5,283 nt of DNA from Bacillota bacterium (GTDB taxonomy: Bacteria; Bacillota; Clostridia; Oscillospirales; CAG-272): positions 1-5,283 of the forward strand of contig JAJQHI010000153.1 of assembly GCA_021199825.1 (NCBI GenBank). The letters are read 5' to 3'. The translations under genes and the position numbers were made by a program. Positions within the stretch are counted from its first letter, which is position 1. Every line of letters begins with the position of its first letter. Under the pieces are notes generated by a model. It saw only the letters and a list, made by a program, of their open reading frames with translations. It was not told the origin of the DNA and searched no databases. Below, in pieces: positions 1 through 4,177 of this stretch.

Positions 1-705
1 AAAATACGTTTTTGAGAGGGGGGCTATGCCTGAAAGCTTTCCCTTGTCGTCCGTTACGCGGAATTTTACATATACGGACGTGCATTTGTCGTCCGCGTAT
101 TCGATTTCCGCCTCAGCGAGAGCTGTTTCGTCGTGCGGGCACCAATAAACGGGCTTGAGACCCTTGTAAATGTATCCGCGGCGGTACATCTCGCCGAATA
201 CCTTGACCTCACGCGCCTCAAATTCAGGTGACATTGTGAGATATGGATGCTCCCAGTCGCCCGAAACGCCGAGACGAATAAAGGATTTTCTCTGAATATC
301 CACATAGTCCTCCGCGAACTTCTGGCAGGCGGAGCGGAATTCGGGGATTGACATATGCTTGCGGTCAAGCTTGTTTTTCTTGATTATCGCGGACTCAATC
401 GGCATACCGTGGTTGTCCCAGCCGGGAATATAAGGCGTGCGGTAGCCCTCCATTGTCTTTGACTTGTTGATTATATCCTTAAGCACCTTGTTGAGAGCTG
501 TTCCCATGTGGATGTTTCCGTTTGAAAACGGAGGACCGTCATGTAAAATAAATGTCTCACCGTCCGCGTTTGCTTCGAGCATTTTGCGGTATAAATCAAT
601 CTCCTCCCAGTACTTGAGCATATTCGGCTCGCGTTCGGGAAGGTTAGCCCTCATCGGAAAGTCCGTTTTGGGCAGATTCATTGTGCTTGTGTAGTCCTTT
701 GACAT
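1..705 (-). CDS. ileS: Isoleucine--tRNA ligase, N-terminal part (runs off the left edge)
   Basis: IleS charges tRNA-Ile with isoleucine in the cytoplasm. The 235 visible residues are the start of a protein that is normally about 900-1,050 residues long. Seen: the N-terminal segment LPKTDFPMRANLPEREP (11-27), typical of bacterial IleS; the class I catalytic motif region HDGPPFSNGNIHMGTALNK (55-73), where HMGT stands in the HIGH position; GWDNHGMPIE (95-104), matching the usual GWDxHGLPIE; and PVYWCPHDETALAEAEIEY (185-203), which leads into the CP1 editing insertion. The KMSKS loop, editing-site residues and C-terminal zinc region lie outside the window. The ATG is the first usable start in frame; AAGGAG sits at 719-724, a rather long 13 bases upstream. 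The gene follows divIVA after 26 bases, as in Bacillus, leaving no room for a T-box leader directly in front. Family assignment is secure. Confidence 0.97.
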   Translation of the reverse strand, partial: MSKDYTSTMNLPKTDFPMRANLPEREPNMLKYWEEIDLYRKMLEANADGETFILHDGPPFSNGNIHMGTALNKVLKDIINKSKTMEGYRTPYIPGWDNHGMPIESAIIKKNKLDRKHMSIPEFRSACQKFAEDYVDIQRKSFIRLGVSGDWEHPYLTMSPEFEAREVKVFGEMYRRGYIYKGLKPVYWCPHDETALAEAEIEYADDKCTSVYVKFRVTDDKGKLSGIAPLSKTYF

Positions 706-731
706 AAAACGATTATATCTCCTTCTTGGAA

Positions 732-1547
732 TTATTTGCGCTTTTTGATGCGGTATATCTTCTTTTCATATTCGGGCGCCGCCTCGCCGCCCTCCTTCGC
801 GCCGCCCGCGGCTGGCGCGCCTGAAGCGTTATCGCTCGCGGTGTCAGCCGCCGCGGGCTCATCCTCCATCATAAAATCGAGGAACGCATCTATTTCATCA
901 AAATCAACCTCGTCGCTGTCCGCCGTGCTTTCGCTTGATGTGGAGGGCTCGGTGATGATTTCTTTGGGAGCTTCCTCTTCGGAAATCACCTTTTCGGAAG
1001 GCTCCTCCTCCGAGCTTACAGCCTCAGTGAGAGCCTCTGAGATTTCCTCATCTGTCCCCTCATCGTCCTCCTCAATTGAGGGCTTCTCATCTTCAATTAT
1101 AATAATGGGTTCGGGTTCAGGTTCAGGTGTCGGCTCCGATTCGGGTTCCGGTTCCGGCACAATCTCAGGCTCGTCGTCATGCTCGGCTATAAGCTTGTCC
1201 GCCACCTCAATTTTGCCGTATTCCTTCGGTGAGAAGGGAGCGGACGGCTCATCGTCATCGTCGTGCATTCTGCCGAACATAAGCTCAATGAGGTCCTGCG
1301 CCGCGCTGTCATTTTCCGGCGCGGGCTCAGGCTTGGTTTCAAACCTGAACATTCCGGGCTTAGCTATGCGCATAAGCTTTTCTATCCCATCCGCCAGCTC
1401 GTTGAATTTTTTCTCGTATAAATCGCGCTCGTCCTTGAGCTTATCCAGCTCGTCCGCGACCTCGCGAAGGTATCCTGAAACGCTGTCGGCGTCATATCCG
1501 CCGATTCCTCGCGGGAATTTCTTTTTTCTTATTTCATCGGGTGTCAT
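732..1547 (-). CDS. divIVA: DivIVA-family cell-division/polarity protein with long acidic tail
   Basis: DivIVA proteins bind negatively curved membrane at septa and poles and recruit partners. Seen, for a 271-residue product starting at 1547: residues 1-50 match the DivIVA N-terminal domain (MTPDEIRKKKF, then GGYDADSVSGYLREV), followed by a short coiled coil to about residue 60. From about 70 to 260 the chain is acidic and low in complexity, with a Pro-Glu repeat (131-147), an IIII stretch (148-151) and many Glu/Asp/Ser runs; it ends in a basic tail, KKIYRIKKRK. An ATG at 1598 would add 17 residues but would overlap ylmH. I prefer 1547 because AAAGGA lies 6 bases upstream and the family normally begins close to the TPxDI motif. 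Oddities: the Phe-Arg pair of the B. subtilis membrane-binding loop is Ile-Gly here, and the usual long C-terminal coiled coil is mostly missing. The position between ylmH and ileS supports the call. It may be a divergent DivIVA-domain protein rather than a strict functional equivalent. Confidence 0.88.
   Translation of the reverse strand: MTPDEIRKKKFPRGIGGYDADSVSGYLREVADELDKLKDERDLYEKKFNELADGIEKLMRIAKPGMFRFETKPEPAPENDSAAQDLIELMFGRMHDDDDEPSAPFSPKEYGKIEVADKLIAEHDDEPEIVPEPEPESEPTPEPEPEPIIIIEDEKPSIEEDDEGTDEEISEALTEAVSSEEEPSEKVISEEEAPKEIITEPSTSSESTADSDEVDFDEIDAFLDFMMEDEPAAADTASDNASGAPAAGGAKEGGEAAPEYEKKIYRIKKRK
1107..1157 (-). repeat. Pro-Glu hexanucleotide-like repeat inside divIVA
   Basis: On the plus strand this is a run of degenerate six-base units (GGTTCA/GGTTCC/GGTTCG) with an interruption in the middle. 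Read on the coding strand it gives the Pro-Glu repeat of DivIVA residues 131-147 (PEPEPESEPTPEPEPEP). It is in frame, so unit gain or loss would change linker length without breaking the gene. Confidence 0.8.
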
Positions 1548-1553
1548 GCTCTG

Positions 1554-1560
1554 TCCTTTC
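1554..1560 (-). promoter_or_regulatory. Ribosome binding site of divIVA (decides the start)
   Basis: The minus strand reads GAAAGGA here, and the AAAGGA core is separated from the ATG at 1547 by six bases. This favours the 1547 start over the ATG at 1598, which would lie inside the end of ylmH. Confidence 0.7.
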
Positions 1561-1576
1561 ACAAGATTTATCTTGT
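1561..1576. promoter_or_regulatory. Perfect palindrome between ylmH and divIVA
   Basis: ACAAGAT-AA-ATCTTGT (minus-strand reading) has two 7-base arms in perfect dyad symmetry around two bases. It lies between the ylmH stop (1579-1581) and the divIVA ribosome binding site. As RNA it could form a 5-bp stem with a 6-base loop; as DNA it resembles a small operator. No T-run follows, so it is not an intrinsic terminator. The structure is seen in the sequence; any function is inference. Confidence 0.4.
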
Positions 1577-1578
1577 CA

Positions 1579-2406
1579 TTAAATATACTTTTCGGCAAGA
1601 ACGCGAAGCCTTCCGCGCCTTGTCGCCGATGTACACTGCCCGATAATATATTTGCCGAATCCGCGGGCGGATATTATATCCCCCTCGTGAAGCTCGGCGT
1701 CAGGCTTTAAAACCGGGACGTAATTTACCTCAAAAAGACCTGATGCTATAATGCTTTTCGCGCGTTCGCGCGAGATGCTTGTGAGTGCCGACAAAACGCC
1801 GTCAGCCCTCATCGATGCCGCCGTAAATGTCACTTTTTCGGTTCTGACCGCGGACTCAAGCTCGCATGGTGTCGGATAAAGCGGCAGCACCTTGATTTTC
1901 ACCCTGTCGCGACCGACAGAGGAAAGGTTCTGCGATATGAAGTCTGCCATTTTGGCGTCAGTGAGCGCGTATGCCAGAGAGTCCCCACAGCATATAATGT
2001 CGCCGAGAACCGAGCGTTTTATTCCGAGCCCAAGCAGCGCTCCCATATAGTCGCGGTGCGAAAGAGTCTCATATCCGCTCCCCTCAATCAAAAGAAGCGA
2101 TATCTCCTCGGAGAAAAGCTGGCGCGTGTCCTCCTCGTATGTGTCGGCGCCGGGCAAAAGATAATCGGGCAGTATAAAGAGCTTTTTTCGATCGGCGCCG
2201 TCATATCCGCCGTAAAAGACGGCTCTTTTGACATCCTCACCTGAAAATTCGTCCTTTAAAATGCCCGAAAGAACGAAAAATTCACGCGGGGTGCAAAAAT
2301 CGCCGACGGCGGCTGAGTATCTCTTGTCAGCCGTCCTATATAAATCGTGCAGGCGCGCGGAATAAGCGTCCTTGTCCGCGGCGCCGCCGTAACCGTTCCC
2401 GTTCAT
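1579..2406 (-). CDS. ylmH: YlmH-type S4-domain RNA-binding protein
   Basis: YlmH proteins are cytoplasmic RNA-binding proteins encoded beside sepF and divIVA; the B. subtilis member has been linked to ribosome-associated quality control. Seen in the 275-residue product: an N-terminal YlmH-specific domain (about 10-190) with the conserved SHRDYMGALLGLGIKRSVLGD (116-136, shown in part), then a C-terminal S4 domain starting at RADGVLSALTSISRERAKS (200-218), with SGLFEVN (222-228), EGDIISARGFGKY (241-253) and the basic ending TRRGRLRVL (262-270). Length is near the usual 255-265, with a slightly longer Gly-rich N-terminus. The ATG shares its A with the TGA of yggT (TGATG), and no good Shine-Dalgarno sequence precedes it, which suggests translational coupling to yggT. 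A later in-frame start cannot be excluded. Confidence 0.93.
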   Translation of the reverse strand: MNGNGYGGAADKDAYSARLHDLYRTADKRYSAAVGDFCTPREFFVLSGILKDEFSGEDVKRAVFYGGYDGADRKKLFILPDYLLPGADTYEEDTRQLFSEEISLLLIEGSGYETLSHRDYMGALLGLGIKRSVLGDIICCGDSLAYALTDAKMADFISQNLSSVGRDRVKIKVLPLYPTPCELESAVRTEKVTFTAASMRADGVLSALTSISRERAKSIIASGLFEVNYVPVLKPDAELHEGDIISARGFGKYIIGQCTSATRRGRLRVLAEKYI

Positions 2407-2678
2407 CAGAAAAAGAAGGCGAGGATATAGTACACTATCTCAAGTGCGAAATATGTCACAATCACGGATGCGTCAAAGGGAAGCGATGAGGCGCTCGTTT
2501 TGTCAAGTATCGCCCTTACAGGTGAAACCACGCTTTCTGTCACCAGCATGACAACCCCGTAAAATGTCCCGTCCTCGTCTATCGGGAGAAAGTCGATTAT
2601 GACACGAATCAAAAGGAGCAGCATGTAAGCGCTGAACGCGAGCAGCACGGTTTCTTTGATAATCGTTATAAAATACAA
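2406..2678 (-). CDS. yggT: YggT-family (YlmG) small membrane protein
   Basis: This family consists of small inner-membrane proteins with two transmembrane helices. Their exact role in bacteria is unsettled; chloroplast and cyanobacterial relatives affect nucleoid or division-related processes. Seen in 90 residues: a hydrophobic helix at about 5-30 (ending LLLLIRVIIDFLP), the family signature around TESVVSPVRAIL (47-58), and a second segment beginning PFDASVIVTYFALEI (67-81) and running to the Phe-rich end. Length matches the family. The start is TTG at 2678, with AAGGAG seven bases upstream and an in-frame TAA only a few codons further up, so no ATG or GTG extension is possible. It lies between sepF and ylmH as in other Gram-positive dcw clusters, and its stop overlaps the ylmH start. 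Confidence 0.9.
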   Translation of the reverse strand: MYFITIIKETVLLAFSAYMLLLLIRVIIDFLPIDEDGTFYGVVMLVTESVVSPVRAILDKTSASSLPFDASVIVTYFALEIVYYILAFFF

Positions 2679-2685
2679 AATACCA

Positions 2686-2691
2686 CTCCTT
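2686..2691 (-). promoter_or_regulatory. Ribosome binding site supporting the TTG start of yggT
   Basis: The minus strand reads AAGGAG, seven bases before the TTG at 2678. It is the best-placed site in frame with the YggT protein and is the main reason for accepting the non-ATG start. Confidence 0.75.
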
Positions 2692-2709
2692 AAAAATGAT
2701 TACCGACAA

Positions 2710-2751
2710 ATCCATCCCGACGCCTCCCTAAAAAAGCGGTGTCGGATGGAT
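2710..2751 (-). promoter_or_regulatory. Bulged hairpin in the sepF-yggT spacer
   Basis: In the transcript the arm ATCCATCCGACACC can pair with GGCGTCGGGATGGAT: 8 bp, one bulged G, 3 bp, one mismatch, then 2 bp. The loop carries a T-rich stretch and part of AGGGAGG. No T-run follows the stem on either strand, so I do not call a terminator. It lies just upstream of the yggT ribosome binding site and could affect processing or translation; that is inference. Confidence 0.45.
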
Positions 2752-2783
2752 TATATCGGGTGGTCATTTTTGCGAATTTGGGA

Positions 2784-2805
2784 GTTTGACTCTCAATAGT
2801 CAAAC
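2784..2805 (-). promoter_or_regulatory. Perfect 8-bp stem-loop over the sepF stop codon
   Basis: GTTTGACT and AGTCAAAC are perfect complements separated by six bases, and the sepF TGA (2793-2795) lies partly in the loop and partly in one arm. The sequence after it in the transcript (TCCCAAATTCG) lacks a T-run, so it is not a standard intrinsic terminator. A role in mRNA end protection, processing or partial attenuation is possible but unproven. Confidence 0.45.
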
Positions 2806-3377
2806 GAATTGCCGTCGTCCTCCTCCTCCTGAGGAGCCGACTGCTGGGGAGCCTTGCGCTGCTCGCGAAGAGGCTCGCCTGATACGTCAACGTTGCTCGG
2901 CGTGATAATGTAGGCGTTGTTCGCGATGCGCTTAAGCGAGCCGTCGATGGAGTAAGCAACTCCCGACAAAAAGTCTATAAGGCGGCGGGCAGTTTCCTTG
3001 TTCGTTGCCTCAAGGTTCAAAACGACAGTGCGCTGGCTCAGAAGATGGTCTGCGATCTGCGAAACGCTTGCGAAAGATTCGGGGCGTATAACCTTCATCT
3101 GAAGCGCGGCACCTCCGATGTTCAGCCCGCCCAGGGGAGACGAGGTTGTGGGCTGCTGTGGCTGCGTATATGGAGTGTATGCGCTGCTGCCGCTGTAGGG
3201 AGTGCCGTATTGATTCCCTCCGGATGTCTGATTTCCCGCCTGTGACGAGGAACCGGACGCGATGTCATCCGTATCGTACGGCTCTGTTATGTCGCCGTAG
3301 TACGAATCGTCGTTGTAATCACCGTCATCGTATTCATCCGTGCCGGTGATCTTCTTGATCTTGTCCATGAATCCCAT
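2793..3377 (-). CDS. sepF: Cell-division protein SepF
   Basis: SepF binds the C-terminal tail of FtsZ and tethers the Z-ring to the cytoplasmic membrane. Seen in 194 residues: an N-terminal membrane-targeting amphipathic helix (MGFMDKIKKITG, 1-12); a long linker (13-90) that is first Asp/Tyr-rich and then Ser/Gly/Gln/Pro-rich; the SepF core (about 93-165) with MKVIRPESFASVSQIADHL (94-112), VVLNLE (118-123) and RRLIDFLSGVAYSIDG (131-146) followed by IITP (157-160); and an acidic tail ending EEEDDGNSFDY. At 194 residues it is somewhat longer than the roughly 150 of the B. subtilis protein because of the linker and tail. GGAGG lies eight bases before the ATG. It is separated from yggS by 72 bases, with no clear promoter or terminator in that gap. 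Confidence 0.95.
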   Translation of the reverse strand: MGFMDKIKKITGTDEYDDGDYNDDSYYGDITEPYDTDDIASGSSSQAGNQTSGGNQYGTPYSGSSAYTPYTQPQQPTTSSPLGGLNIGGAALQMKVIRPESFASVSQIADHLLSQRTVVLNLEATNKETARRLIDFLSGVAYSIDGSLKRIANNAYIITPSNVDVSGEPLREQRKAPQQSAPQEEEDDGNSFDY

Positions 3378-3449
3378 TTAAATTTCCTCCAAAAAATGTA
3401 TTCTTCTCTGAACTTGTATTATCCGCAAAGGCGTGCGGGGCATGTCCGC

Positions 3450-4169
3450 TTACTGATAGTGCCGGTGACCGAAAAGTGCGGTCCCGACCCTGACAATTGT
3501 CGCACCTTCCCTTGCAGCTTCGACATAGCTGTCGCTCATGCCCATCGATAATACGGGGTCTATTATATTATGCAGTTTTTTCGCCTCAATGTCAAGAAAA
3601 ATCCGACGGGTTTCTGCAAAATATTTTTGATAGTCAGCTTTTTTTTCGCATTTTGGTGCCATTGTCATGACACCCTTCACCAAAATTCCCTCTATCTCGG
3701 AAATTTTCATCATTTCGTCCATTGCTGCCTCAGGCATGACGCCGCGCTTGTTTTCCTCGCGCCCAATGTTTATCTCAAGCAAAACGTCCATGACGGTGCC
3801 CGCCTTGAGGGCTGCCTTTCCGATTTCACGAGCCAGATGCTCGCTGTCAACGGAGTGAATCATGGAAACACGCCCGATTAAATGCTTCACCTTGTTTGTC
3901 TGAAGCGCGCCTATGAAATGCACCTTCAGGTTCGGGTCAAGCCTGTCGTATTTCTCAAGCAGCTCGTCAACGCGGTTCTCACCGATGTCGGTCAGTCCGA
4001 GATTTTCCGCCGCGTAGTTGATTACCTCCACGGGGACAGTCTTTGTCGCCGCCAGAAGCAGCGGAGGCTTTCCCGTCGGCGAATCCTTGGCGGCTGCCTC
4101 AAGCTCACGTCTCACACGCTCGAAGCTGTCGCGCAGAAGGGACGTATCATATCCGCATATATCAGCCAT
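3450..4169 (-). CDS. yggS: YggS/YlmE-family pyridoxal phosphate-binding protein
   Basis: Members of this family (YggS, YlmE, PLPBP) bind pyridoxal 5'-phosphate in an alanine-racemase-like TIM barrel and help maintain vitamin B6 and amino-acid homeostasis; no catalytic activity is established. Seen in 239 residues, a typical length: the PLP lysine Lys43 in LLLAATKTVP (37-46), IGENRVDEL (62-70), HFIGALQTNKVKHLIG (84-99), EINIGREENKRGV (132-144), GVMTMAP (166-172) and the phosphate-binding end LSMGMSDSYVEAAREGAT (207-224) with VRVGTALFG (226-234). The ATG follows the upstream stop after eight bases, and its GAGG ribosome binding site overlaps that TGA, so the two genes are probably translated from one message. 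Location directly before sepF matches ylmE in B. subtilis. Confidence 0.96.
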   Translation of the reverse strand: MADICGYDTSLLRDSFERVRRELEAAAKDSPTGKPPLLLAATKTVPVEVINYAAENLGLTDIGENRVDELLEKYDRLDPNLKVHFIGALQTNKVKHLIGRVSMIHSVDSEHLAREIGKAALKAGTVMDVLLEINIGREENKRGVMPEAAMDEMMKISEIEGILVKGVMTMAPKCEKKADYQKYFAETRRIFLDIEAKKLHNIIDPVLSMGMSDSYVEAAREGATIVRVGTALFGHRHYQ

Positions 4170-4177
4170 AGTATACC

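Noticed and set aside
66..368. Minus-strand 100-codon open frame inside ileS
   Set aside because: It is a shifted frame of the clear IleS reading, Arg/Thr/Ser-rich, and has no recognisable features.
708..718. TATAAT sequence just before ileS as a -10 promoter box
   Set aside because: It lies between the ribosome binding site and the ATG, so a transcript from it would lack the ribosome binding site, and no -35 box stands at the right distance.
1548..1598. ATG at 1598 as the divIVA start, adding 17 residues
   Set aside because: It would overlap the end of ylmH and add residues before the TPDEI motif where the family normally begins; the ATG at 1547 has a well-placed AAAGGA.
736..1710. Long plus-strand open frame (324 codons) opposite divIVA
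   Set aside because: Its product is almost entirely Ser/Gly-rich, the expected antisense reading of Glu/Asp/Pro codons; it has no recognisable domain, and the minus-strand frame matches DivIVA and YlmH.
2710..2751. Intrinsic terminator after sepF
   Set aside because: The hairpin is good, but neither strand has the run of T residues expected directly after the stem.
2690..2959. Minus-strand 89-codon open frame across the end of sepF
   Set aside because: It lies in another frame of sepF and the spacer, is rich in Arg/Ser/Thr as expected for a shadow frame, and resembles no family I know.
3378..3449. Promoter in front of sepF
   Set aside because: Some AT-rich words resemble a -10 box, but no convincing -35 box with proper spacing is present.
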